Under the pieces are notes generated by a model. The model was not told the origin of the DNA, did no database searches, and saw only the letters and a program-made list of their open reading frames with translations. Positions 1 through 7,070 of a DNA stretch of 7,541 nt are shown piece after piece (position 1 is the stretch's first letter; every line of letters starts with the position of its first letter). The stretch spans positions 1 to 7,541 of the forward strand of contig JADGPB010000102.1 in NCBI GenBank assembly GCA_017882655.1, in the 5' to 3' direction. This DNA is from Propionibacteriales bacterium (GTDB lineage Bacteria > Actinomycetota > Actinomycetes > Propionibacteriales > Propionibacteriaceae). The position numbers and the translations under genes were made by a program.

Positions 1-492
1 CACCGTGTTGCTCAGGACGGTGGGGTGGTCGCGCCCCATCATGCCGTGCTCGACCAGGAGTTCCTGGCGTTCGTTCTCGGGCAGGAGGTACCACTCGTAG
101 GACCTGACGAACGGGTACACGCACAGCCACTGCTGGGCCGGCTTCCCGCTCAGGAACGCCGGGACATGTCCCTTGTTGAACTCCGCGGGCCGGTGGATGG
201 CGAACGCGGACCAACTCAGTTCCACGGCGCCGAGCGCCCTGCGCAGGGCTCGCAGCGCCTCCTGCAACCCCTCGGCCGTCGGCCCGTGCAGCCATACCAT
301 GACATCGGCGTCCGCGCGCAGACCGGACACGTCGTACCACCCGCGTACCGTCACGTCGTTCAGCTCGCCGACGACGCGCTGCAACTCTTCGGCGACCCTG
401 TCCGGCACGGGAGCCTTCCGCGCGAAGACAGCCCAGCAGGTGTACGTGATGCTCTCGTTGATCTCCCGGGCGGACATTCGTCTTTCGGTCAT
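1..492 (-). CDS. hemQ: Coproheme decarboxylase HemQ/ChdC (3' end cut by window edge)
   Basis: Heme-dependent peroxidase-like enzyme of the chlorite dismutase superfamily. It carries out the last step of the coproporphyrin-dependent pathway, using H2O2 to decarboxylate two propionates of Fe-coproporphyrin III to give heme b in the cytoplasm. The first 164 residues are present; the family is usually about 230, so the C-terminal third lies beyond the left edge. The diagnostic stretch YPFVRSYEWYLLP (residues 126-138) is followed by EHGMMGRDHP (148-157). Tyr126, His149 and His109 (in NKGHVPAF) have the same spacing as the catalytic Tyr135, proximal His158 and distal His118 that I recall for the Corynebacterium diphtheriae enzyme, so an actinobacterial-type ChdC is well supported. 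The ATG overlaps the hemY stop as ATGA (489-492). Only a weak AGGA lies upstream, so translation probably depends on coupling. No frameshift is seen. Confidence 0.96.
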   Translation of the reverse strand, partial: MTERRMSAREINESITYTCWAVFARKAPVPDRVAEELQRVVGELNDVTVRGWYDVSGLRADADVMVWLHGPTAEGLQEALRALRRALGAVELSWSAFAIHRPAEFNKGHVPAFLSGKPAQQWLCVYPFVRSYEWYLLPENERQELLVEHGMMGRDHPTVLSNTV

Positions 493-1874
493 GATCTGAT
501 CCTAGGTTCGCTGGTGATGGCCGCCAGGGCGGCTTTGGCCTGGGCACGCCCGTCGGCGATGCAGTCCGGGACGCCGACGCCGTGGAGCGCCGACCCGGCG
601 ACCCGCCAACCCGAGGGCTCCAGTGCGCGGTCGACCGTGGCGACCCGCGCGAGGTGGCCGACCGTGTACTTCGGCATCACGTGCCGCCAACGGCGTACCC
701 ACGTCGCGGTCGGCGCGCCGGCGGCACCGAGCACCGCGGCGATGTGGCCCTGTACGGCGACCAGGAGTTCCTCGTCCGACGCAGTGGACATGGCCCCGAC
801 CCGATCCGGCACGAACGCGCGGATGAGTACCTCCCCCTCGGGAGCCCGTCCCGCCCACTTGGCTGACGAGATCGTGATGCCGCTGACCGGAGCCGCTCCA
901 GCTTCCAGCCACCCGTGGCTTGTCACCGGTCCTGGAAAGGCTTCCCGCGGGTACGCGAGCGTCACAACTGCGGTCGACGCGACCGGGATCGCGGCGAGCG
1001 CGGCAGCCGCCTCAGGCTCAGCCTCGGCCAGCAGCCGCGCTGCCCGGGCGGGGCCGGTGGCCAGCACCACGGCGTCGGCCTCCAGCTCGTCGTCGGCCAG
1101 CACCAACCTCGTACCAGCCGCAACCAGCTCCAGCCTCTGGACGTCGGCGCCTGTCCGCAGCTCGGCGCCCTGGGCGACAAGAGCCTCCGACAGTCGTTCG
1201 ACAAGGCTGCCGAGACCTTCACTCAACGTGCGGAACGGTGACCCGGCACCAGGGGTCGCGCGGGCCGAGCGCCCCTGTGCGAACGAGGCCAACATGAGCG
1301 ATCGGTGGTCCCGCTCGGAGACCCGCAGCGAGGGCAGGACCGCATCCAGGGACAGCTCTTCGACCGTAGCTCCGTAGATGCCTCCGATCATGGGATCCGC
1401 GAACTTGCGTACGATCCCCTTCCCGAGGCGGCGTCCGAGGAAGTCTCCGATGGCGACATCCTCGGAGCCCAACAGCCGGGGAAGAACAAGATCGAGACCC
1501 GCCCGAACCTTGTCCCACGGCGAAAGGATCCCGGTCCTGATGAATGGCCACATCTTGGTGGGCAGCACCATGCCCATGCCGTCCGGCAGCGGGTGCATAC
1601 GGCCACGAGAGCGAAGCTGAACCTTGCGGGTGCCGTGAGTGGCGATGATCTGGTCCTCGAGACCCAGCTCACGGATCAGCTCGAGACCGGCCGGCCGGTA
1701 CGCGACGAACGAGTCCGGGCCATGTTCGACGATGCGTCCGCCGGCCCGCTCCGTCAGGATCTTCCCGCCGAGACGGTCGCTCGCCTCCAGCAGCACCACG
1801 TCCGCACCCTGCCGAAGCCCTTCCCACGCGGCAGCAAGGCCGGCGATCCCGCCGCCAACCACTGCCAACCTCAT
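489..1874 (-). CDS. hemY: Coproporphyrinogen III oxidase HemY/CgoX (FAD-dependent)
   Basis: FAD-dependent amine-oxidase-fold enzyme. In Gram-positive bacteria it oxidises coproporphyrinogen III to coproporphyrin III, removing six electrons with O2 as acceptor; older annotations call it protoporphyrinogen oxidase (HemG/HemY). The protein is 461 residues, normal for the family. The N-terminal dinucleotide-binding motif is VVGGGIAGLAAA (residues 5-16), followed by EASDRLGGK and the family signature EHGPDSF. A GGIYGA motif lies in the middle, and the C-terminus has MPKYTVGH (400-407) and the FAD-contacting GVGVPDCI (432-439). The frame stays open far upstream of this point, inside the radical SAM gene. 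The ATG at 1874 is chosen because the flavin motif begins right after it, its ATGA overlaps the upstream stop, and GAAGG lies 7 bases before it. Co-occurrence with hemQ supports the coproporphyrin rather than the protoporphyrin assignment. Confidence 0.95.
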   Translation of the reverse strand: MRLAVVGGGIAGLAAAWEGLRQGADVVLLEASDRLGGKILTERAGGRIVEHGPDSFVAYRPAGLELIRELGLEDQIIATHGTRKVQLRSRGRMHPLPDGMGMVLPTKMWPFIRTGILSPWDKVRAGLDLVLPRLLGSEDVAIGDFLGRRLGKGIVRKFADPMIGGIYGATVEELSLDAVLPSLRVSERDHRSLMLASFAQGRSARATPGAGSPFRTLSEGLGSLVERLSEALVAQGAELRTGADVQRLELVAAGTRLVLADDELEADAVVLATGPARAARLLAEAEPEAAAALAAIPVASTAVVTLAYPREAFPGPVTSHGWLEAGAAPVSGITISSAKWAGRAPEGEVLIRAFVPDRVGAMSTASDEELLVAVQGHIAAVLGAAGAPTATWVRRWRHVMPKYTVGHLARVATVDRALEPSGWRVAGSALHGVGVPDCIADGRAQAKAALAAITSEPRIRS

Positions 1875-2980
1875 CCGGCCACCTTCGGCTGGTACGGACA
1901 CAGCGGGTCGCTCTCCAGCGGATCCCCGGTCCAGGCGTATGCCCGAGCCCGTGAGCCCCCGCACCACTGGCTGAATTCGCAGATCCCGCACCGCCCCTTG
2001 AACGACGATGGGTCGCGCAGGGAGCGCATGAGCGGCGCGTCGCGGTACAGCTCCGCCAGTGGCGTCTCTTTGATGTTGCCCACCGAGATCGGCAGGAAGC
2101 CGGACGGCGTCACATCCCCGAGATGGGAGATGAACACGATGCCGTTGCCGTCCCGGATCCCGAAACCCCGCGCCATCGGTGCGGCCTCGATCTGCTCCCG
2201 GGTCCGGCCCGCCTTCATCATGGCTTGGGCGGCGATCCGGCGGTACTGCATGGCCTCCGTCGTCTTCACCTGGAACGGAGCCTCGCGAGAGAGCTGTCCG
2301 AGCCACCGCATCAGCTGCTCGGCCTTGCCGGCCGGCAGCTCCGTCAGCTCGTTGCCCCGCCCGATCGAGATCAGGAAGAACAGGCTCCAGCGCTGGAGCG
2401 TCTTGTGGCTCAGCAGCTCATAGACGGCGGCAAGGTCGTCGGCGGTCGTGTCCGTGACGAGGGTGTTCACTTGGACGGGAAGCCCGACCTCGGCGGCCGC
2501 GTCGAGCGCCTCCAAGGTCGCGTCGAACGTCCCCGGCACTCCACGCAGACCGTCATGCAGTTCTGCGGTCGATCCATCCAACGACAGCGAGATCGCCTGG
2601 ACCCCCAAGTTGACGAGCTCCGTCATCCGGTCGCGGGTGAGCAAACCGGTCACCGCAGGGGCGAGGGACACGCCGACGCCTCGGCTCGCCGCAGCCCGGA
2701 GGATGTCGTCGAGGTCGCCGCGTCGAAGCGGATCGCCGCCGGTGAACACGATGTGCGGCTTCGGCTCACCGAATGAAGCGAACGCGTCCAGATGCTCCTC
2801 GATCTCGGCCAACGTGAGCTCGCCTGGGGCCGGATCCGGCATGGCCGTGGCGCGACAGTGTCGGCATGCAAGGCCGCAGGCGTTGGTGAGCTCCCAGTAG
2901 ACGATCATCGGTGCACGGTCGTACGCCCAGTTCTCCGGACGTACCGCGCCGATGCCATGCGGCGCAGTGGTGGTGGTCAT
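1871..2980 (-). CDS. Radical SAM/SPASM protein, AhbD/NirJ-like, in the heme operon
   Basis: A 369-residue radical SAM enzyme. The S-adenosylmethionine-binding cluster motif is CX3CX2C (Cys35, Cys39, Cys42), followed by the glycine-rich FTGGDPL motif and a SLDGSTAELHDGLRGVPGTF stretch typical of SPASM-type enzymes. The C-terminus has Cys331, Cys334, Cys340 and Cys361, a CX2CX5CX20C pattern that should bind an auxiliary Fe-S cluster and that I recall from the heme-related enzymes NirJ and AhbD. The cluster motif starts near residue 35, which leaves no room for the peptide-binding RRE domain of RiPP maturases, and no precursor peptide gene is adjacent. It resembles the group often labelled TIGR04053 (from memory). 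AhbD decarboxylates coproheme to heme without O2; placement between hemE and hemY makes a tetrapyrrole substrate likely, but the reaction is not proven. The ATG overlaps the hemDE stop (ATGA), and AGGAGG precedes it. The C-terminal end overlaps hemY by 4 bases. Confidence 0.9.
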   Translation of the reverse strand: MTTTTAPHGIGAVRPENWAYDRAPMIVYWELTNACGLACRHCRATAMPDPAPGELTLAEIEEHLDAFASFGEPKPHIVFTGGDPLRRGDLDDILRAAASRGVGVSLAPAVTGLLTRDRMTELVNLGVQAISLSLDGSTAELHDGLRGVPGTFDATLEALDAAAEVGLPVQVNTLVTDTTADDLAAVYELLSHKTLQRWSLFFLISIGRGNELTELPAGKAEQLMRWLGQLSREAPFQVKTTEAMQYRRIAAQAMMKAGRTREQIEAAPMARGFGIRDGNGIVFISHLGDVTPSGFLPISVGNIKETPLAELYRDAPLMRSLRDPSSFKGRCGICEFSQWCGGSRARAYAWTGDPLESDPLCPYQPKVAG

Positions 2981-4827
2981 AGCTCCTCCTCATCGGGGAT
3001 TTCGTGGATGTGGGAGACCAGCCGGGTCAGGACGTCCGGGTCAGTCCCGGGTGGTACGCCGTGGCCGAGGTTGACCACGTGGCCTGGTGCTGACCTGCCG
3101 CGCCGGACGACGTCGTCCGCATGATCGGACAACTCCTGCCAGGGCGCGCTGAGCAGGGCAGGGTCGATGTTGCCCTGCAACGGCGTACGACCGCCGAGCC
3201 TGCGGTTCGCGTCGTCAAGCGGCGTGTACGCGTCCACGCCCATGACGTCGGCACCCGCATCCCGCATGGTGACGAGGAGATCCGCCGTCCCTGTACCGAA
3301 GTGGATGCGCGGCAGCGCGAGATCACTGACCCCTTCGAGTACTGCCGCCGAGTGGGGTGCGGACAGTTCCTCGTACGCCGCGGGCGCCAGCCGGCCCGCC
3401 CACGAGTCGAAGAGCTGAAGGGCGCTCGCACCCGCTTCGGCCTGGGCGCGCAGGAACAACGTCGTCGTACGAGCAACCCATCCGAGCAGTGCGTGCCACG
3501 TCTCTGGATCGTCGCGCATCAGAGCTTTGGTGCGAGGCAGATCCCGCGACGGACCGCCTTCGATCAGGTAGCTCGCGACGGTGAAGGGTGCTCCTGCGAA
3601 GCCGATCAACGGCGTGGCTCCCAGCTCGGCGGCGGCGAGACCCACCGCCTCCCTGATCGGTCGCAGCGCGTCCGGGTCGAGCTCGGGCAGCGAACGGACA
3701 TCGGCGGCCGTGCGAATCGGCTGGTCCACCACCGGCCCCACGCCAGGCACGATCTCGACGCCGACACCGGCCAGGCGCACGGGGACCACAATGTCGGAGA
3801 AGAAGATGGCGGCGTCGACGTCGTGCCGGCGTACGGGTTGGAGGGTGATCTCGGCCGCCAACTCTGGGTCCAGGCAGGAGTCGAGCATCGCCTTTCCCTC
3901 GCGGATGGCGCGATATTCGGGCAGCGAGCGCCCGGCCTGGCGCATCAGCCAGATGGGTCTGCGGCCCCGCCGTGCGCCCCGATAAGCGGTGATCAGCGAG
4001 GAGCCCGTCGTCAGGCCCGTACGCATCGGATGGTCTGGAGGAAGAGGGTGCCCATCGGAAACGGCTGGAGACCCGGACACTCTGACGGCGCCTTTCTGCG
4101 ACGCCGATCCCACAGCGCGCGCGAGCGCGTCGGAGCCCACGACGGGCAGGCCAACGACGTCCCAGCCCTGGCTGCGGGCGGCAGCGCCCGTGGTCGGGCC
4201 GATGGCGAAGACACGTACCCCGCTGGGGATCGTGGCCCATCTGGCCACGGCTTCGACCGCGCTGGGGGAACGCAGGACCACGCCCATGAGGTTGCCGCCC
4301 GACAACGCTCCCGACGAAGAGGGTCGCTCGGACACGGGCACCGTCTCGTACACGACTGCCGTACGGACTTTCCAACCAGCAGCGGCAAGCCCGCTTGCCA
4401 GCTCGGGACGCGCGATCCAGCTTGCGGGAACCAGAGCAGTCCCCGCCGGCATCTCAGTCAGGGCGGCAACGAGCCCCTCGGCACCCGACTGCCCGACAAG
4501 ATCTACGGCGGAATCGACCGACGAGGCCGTCGACGAACCGACCGCGGCGACGCGCACACCTCGGGTACGGGCCGAGGCGAGAGCACGGGACAGGGCGTCA
4601 GCGCCTACGAGAGCAGCCCAGGCACCTATGGTCCGTGGCGAGGTGAGCACCAGCCAGTCGTCCGCTCCAGCGACGGAGAGGTCATCGAGGAGCTGAGCCG
4701 CGGCGCAGCTGTTTGCCGCCGGGACGACCGCAAGGTATTCATCGATGAGCGTCGGGACGCCTTGGGCCGCGAGGGCGATCGCGTCGGCCTCGTTGCTGCC
4801 AGGGCGAACGAGGAGGATCGGCCGCAT
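2977..4827 (-). CDS. hemDE: Fused uroporphyrinogen III synthase / uroporphyrinogen decarboxylase (HemD-HemE)
   Basis: One open frame of 616 residues with two complete enzymes. Residues 1 to about 245 are HemD, which cyclises hydroxymethylbilane with D-ring inversion: LVRPG at the N-terminus, LTSPRTIGAW (61-70), AVGSSTA (95-101), VVYET (158-162) and AIGPTTGAA (208-216). A linker of about 22 residues rich in Pro, Ser, Gly and His follows. Residues 268-616 are HemE, which removes four acetate carboxyls to give coproporphyrinogen III. In HemE numbering, MRQAGR gives Arg29 and Arg33, FSD gives Asp78, with Tyr153, Ser208 and His322 (NLGHG). These match human UROD Arg37, Arg41, Asp86, Tyr164, Ser219 and His339. 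No stop separates the domains. An in-frame ATG at 4026-4024 could start a 349-residue HemE, but no purine-rich ribosome site precedes it. The HemD ATG overlaps the hemC stop as TGATG, with GGAGG at 4838-4842. One deviation: GVDAYTPLDDA where most HemE proteins have a GLDW-like segment. Confidence 0.93.
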   Translation of the reverse strand: MRPILLVRPGSNEADAIALAAQGVPTLIDEYLAVVPAANSCAAAQLLDDLSVAGADDWLVLTSPRTIGAWAALVGADALSRALASARTRGVRVAAVGSSTASSVDSAVDLVGQSGAEGLVAALTEMPAGTALVPASWIARPELASGLAAAGWKVRTAVVYETVPVSERPSSSGALSGGNLMGVVLRSPSAVEAVARWATIPSGVRVFAIGPTTGAAARSQGWDVVGLPVVGSDALARAVGSASQKGAVRVSGSPAVSDGHPLPPDHPMRTGLTTGSSLITAYRGARRGRRPIWLMRQAGRSLPEYRAIREGKAMLDSCLDPELAAEITLQPVRRHDVDAAIFFSDIVVPVRLAGVGVEIVPGVGPVVDQPIRTAADVRSLPELDPDALRPIREAVGLAAAELGATPLIGFAGAPFTVASYLIEGGPSRDLPRTKALMRDDPETWHALLGWVARTTTLFLRAQAEAGASALQLFDSWAGRLAPAAYEELSAPHSAAVLEGVSDLALPRIHFGTGTADLLVTMRDAGADVMGVDAYTPLDDANRRLGGRTPLQGNIDPALLSAPWQELSDHADDVVRRGRSAPGHVVNLGHGVPPGTDPDVLTRLVSHIHEIPDEEEL

Positions 4828-5714
4828 CACCGCGCGTCCTCCAGCAGGGAGCGAGCAACCCGCCGGCCCAGCACCTCGGCCGCCGAAGTCCCCCCATCGA
4901 CCTCGATGCGGTCCCTCCGCCGCGCGTACTGGACGCCACGATGATCGGAGATCTCCGCCTCCAGGCTCAACCATCCGGACTCGATCCGAGCCAGAGCACC
5001 CACCGCCGTCGTACAGGCCGCCTCGATCTCCGCAAGGACCGCCCGCTCGGCAGCGACACACAAGCCGGTCGCCCCATCGTTGAGGTATGACAGATCTGTC
5101 GCGAGCGGGTCATCACTGCGGCATTCGACGGCGAGAGCACCCTGGGCCGGGGCGGGCAGCATCACGTCAGTATCGAGGGGGGTGACGTCACCCGTGAGCA
5201 AGCCGAGTCGCTCGAGCCCTGCCTCTGCGACGACGATCGCGTCGAGCCTTCCCTCCGCGACGGCTCGGAGCCGGGTATCTACGTTCCCGCGCAGCCCTAC
5301 GACAGTCAGATCAGGACGCGCACGGAGCAGAGCGGCCGCCCTTCGCGGGGAGGACGTCCCCACGTTGGCCCCGGCTGGTAGGTCGGCGAGAGCCAGCCCG
5401 CCTCGGGCAACAAGCACGTCCCGTGCGCTCGCACGGACCGGCACCGCCGCCACGACCAGGCCCGGCGTTGGTGCCGACGGCAGGTCTTTGTAGCTGTGCA
5501 CGACGACGTCGACCCGTCCGCTGAGGAGCGCGTCCTGAAGGGCGGCAACGAAGGCTCCGGGACGTGCAAACGAATCCAGGGCGACTCCGGTGTCATCACC
5601 CTCGGACCGGATCACGACGGTCTCCACCGGGCCGATCCTGGCGGCGATGGCGTCGGCGACGAAGCCCGACTGCGTACGCGCCAACCGACTGCCTCGGGTG
5701 CCGAGACGGATCAC
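4827..5714 (-). CDS. hemC: Porphobilinogen deaminase (hydroxymethylbilane synthase)
   Basis: Cytoplasmic enzyme that polymerises four porphobilinogens into hydroxymethylbilane, the substrate of the HemD domain encoded next. At 295 residues it is a typical HemC length. Diagnostic segments are IRLGTRGSRLARTQ at the N-terminus, VVHSYKDLP (71-79) with Asp77 matching the catalytic Asp84 of the E. coli enzyme, GTSSPRRAA (119-127) with substrate-binding arginines, RGNVDTRL (142-149) and LPAPAQGALAVE (186-197). Cys234 in AACTTAVGA is the expected attachment site of the dipyrromethane cofactor; the surrounding TTA differs slightly from the commoner GCSAPVGA form. The start is GTG, overlapping the hemA stop as GTGA (5711-5714), with GAGG about 7 bases upstream. 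The stop shares one base with the hemDE ATG. Confidence 0.97.
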   Translation of the reverse strand: MIRLGTRGSRLARTQSGFVADAIAARIGPVETVVIRSEGDDTGVALDSFARPGAFVAALQDALLSGRVDVVVHSYKDLPSAPTPGLVVAAVPVRASARDVLVARGGLALADLPAGANVGTSSPRRAAALLRARPDLTVVGLRGNVDTRLRAVAEGRLDAIVVAEAGLERLGLLTGDVTPLDTDVMLPAPAQGALAVECRSDDPLATDLSYLNDGATGLCVAAERAVLAEIEAACTTAVGALARIESGWLSLEAEISDHRGVQYARRRDRIEVDGGTSAAEVLGRRVARSLLEDAR

Positions 5715-6955
5715 TGGCTCGCCTCGACGTCGATCCCGAACAGGGTGTGCAGGGCGTTGCGATAGTCGTCGAGCTCACCCGTCCGAGCCAATTCCGCCGC
5801 CCGTACCGACGGTGTGTGCAGCAGGGCGTTGCTGACCCGCCGCAGGGAACGTGCGACAGCCTCAGCGGTCTCGGGGCTGTGCCGACGCTCGGCCGACTGG
5901 ATCTCGGCCTCGATGATGCTTGACACGTACGCGCGCATAGCCGTGACGGCGGGATCGGCTTGGCGACCCCCTTCCGTGTGCTGGAATGTGGCAACTCCCT
6001 TGTCGACGATGCTCAGCGCTGCCGATACGGCCGCGGCCCGCTCGGAAGGAGCATTCAGCGCTACCTCGTCGAGGTCGATGAGGACCACGTCCGCAAGCTG
6101 GTCCACGTCAGGCGGCACGTCACCGGCGAGGGCGAGGTCCAGGATCGGGAGCGGGCCGGGGCGATCTCGCCGGGCTTCCGAGAGCAGGTCGACGGTCAGC
6201 TGGCGCGTGCTCGTACCCGAACAGCACACGACGACGTCCGCCCACCTCAGCGAGGCCAACAGTTCGGACGCTGGAACCGGAACGACCGGAGGGTGGGTCT
6301 GAGCAAAGGCGGCGGCGCGACCTGTGCCGGAGTGAACGCGGATGTGGGCCGCATCTCTCTTCGTCAGCTCGGCAACAACAACGCCGGCGTACGCGCCGGT
6401 GCCTTGCAACAGGACGTTCCGGCCGCCCAACGATCCGAAGCGCTCGGCAATGAGGTCTAGGCCGACGCTGGCAAGAGAACGGCCAGCGCTTCCCAACGTG
6501 GTTCTCGACGCGACCGCCTTGGACGTCGTCAGCGCGGCCTGGAAGAGCCGCCGCAGGACTGGGCTGGCCGTCGCATCGTTGTCAGAAAGTGCCTGACGCA
6601 CCTGCCCGGCTATCTCGTGCTCTCCCACCACCATGGAGTCGAGCCCGCACCCGACCTTGAACAGATGCTCGACCGCCCCGTCACCGACGGAGACCGACAG
6701 GGCCGGATCGATGTGCGACAGGTCCGGATCCGCGAGAGCCTTTATCAGGATTCGGGCGCCATCCACCGCGGTATGGAACTCGGTCGCGTCCATGTAGAGC
6801 TCGAAGCGGTTGCACGTAGCCAGCAGAACGGCGCCGCGCACGACGGACTGGGCCGCGACGAGCTCCGCGGCAAGGCCATCGGCGCGCGCGCTGAGCGCGG
6901 CCAACTCAGCGCTTCGGACTGATCGATGGCTGACGCCAAGGTGAATGAGTGGCAC
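5711..6955 (-). CDS. hemA: Glutamyl-tRNA reductase, first committed step of heme synthesis
   Basis: NADPH-dependent enzyme that reduces glutamyl-tRNA(Glu) to glutamate-1-semialdehyde, the entry point of the C5 pathway and usually its main control point. It is 414 residues from the chosen start. Visible motifs are LGVSHRS (6-12), the catalytic thioester cysteine Cys48 in ATCNRFELY (Arg50 follows), His97, GLDSMVVGE (104-112), GEHEIAGQVR (111-120), the nucleotide-binding GTGAYAG (185-191) and a C-terminal dimerisation region from about 335. The frame also has a GTG at 6991 (12 more residues). The GTG at 6955 is preferred because it puts SHR at 9-11 and Cys near 48-50, as in the mycobacterial protein, and a -10 element sits 6 bases before it, which suggests a leaderless start. 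DLALAGDV (273-280) replaces the common DLALPRDV. It is the first gene of the operon; no rex gene precedes it. Confidence 0.95.
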   Translation of the reverse strand: MPLIHLGVSHRSVRSAELAALSARADGLAAELVAAQSVVRGAVLLATCNRFELYMDATEFHTAVDGARILIKALADPDLSHIDPALSVSVGDGAVEHLFKVGCGLDSMVVGEHEIAGQVRQALSDNDATASPVLRRLFQAALTTSKAVASRTTLGSAGRSLASVGLDLIAERFGSLGGRNVLLQGTGAYAGVVVAELTKRDAAHIRVHSGTGRAAAFAQTHPPVVPVPASELLASLRWADVVVCCSGTSTRQLTVDLLSEARRDRPGPLPILDLALAGDVPPDVDQLADVVLIDLDEVALNAPSERAAAVSAALSIVDKGVATFQHTEGGRQADPAVTAMRAYVSSIIEAEIQSAERRHSPETAEAVARSLRRVSNALLHTPSVRAAELARTGELDDYRNALHTLFGIDVEASQ

Positions 6956-6961
6956 CTGCGC

Positions 6962-6967
6962 ATCGTA
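6962..6967 (-). promoter_or_regulatory. Predicted -10 element of the hem operon promoter (leaderless hemA)
   Basis: On the minus strand this reads TACGAT, which fits the actinobacterial TANNNT -10 consensus. Exactly 6 bases (GCGCAG) separate it from the GTG at 6955, so transcription would start on the first base of the start codon. No Shine-Dalgarno sequence precedes that GTG. A TTGACA lies at 6979-6984 (minus strand), but its 11-base spacing is too short for a normal -35. If the alternative GTG at 6991 is the real start, this element would be inside the gene and meaningless. Confidence 0.5.
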
Positions 6968-6988
6968 GTGTCGCTCTCTGTCAACGGA

Positions 6989-7002
6989 CACAGTCCTCTG
7001 TG
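6989..7002. repeat. Short dyad CACAG-TCCT-CTGTG upstream of the hemA promoter
   Basis: A perfect 5-bp inverted repeat with a 4-base centre. It lies about 34 to 47 bases upstream of the predicted hemA transcription start, a usual position for a regulator. The CACA...TGTG orientation is opposite to the TGTG...CACA of Rex operators, so it is not a Rex site. A dyad this short can occur by chance. Confidence 0.3.
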
Positions 7003-7070
7003 CCCACCATCCGTTCGAACATCGACGACCTTGACCCCGCCCGGAGACTCAGCCCGTCAACCCGCAACCT

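Noticed and set aside
25..1377. 450-residue plus-strand open frame opposite hemQ and hemY
   Set aside because: It is antisense to two well-recognised genes, has low-complexity Ala/Ser/Arg composition and no domain I know. It is a by-product of GC-rich codon use.
1875..2306. 144-residue N-terminal extension of the hemY frame
   Set aside because: It overlaps the radical SAM gene, carries no domain, and the flavin-binding motif begins immediately after the ATG at 1874.
2977..4026. hemE as a separate gene starting at the internal ATG
   Set aside because: A 349-residue HemE would be normal, but there is no upstream stop in frame and no ribosome site before this ATG, so the fused reading is simpler. 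Internal initiation cannot be ruled out.
3121..4944. 607-residue plus-strand open frame opposite hemDE
   Set aside because: Arg/Gly-rich composition with no motif, fully antisense to conserved HemD and HemE sequence.
4828..5061. 78-residue N-terminal extension of the hemDE frame
   Set aside because: It lies inside the end of hemC, is Gly/Arg/Cys-rich and unlike HemD; the ATG at 4827 starts a normal HemD and overlaps the hemC stop.
6979..6984. TTGACA as the -35 of the hemA promoter
   Set aside because: The spacing to TACGAT is 11 bases and no TANNNT lies at 16-19 bases, so it is not a normal pair.
7013..7028. LexA SOS box around GTTCGAAC
   Set aside because: Only one half (TCGAAC) fits; the matching GTTC half at the required distance is absent.
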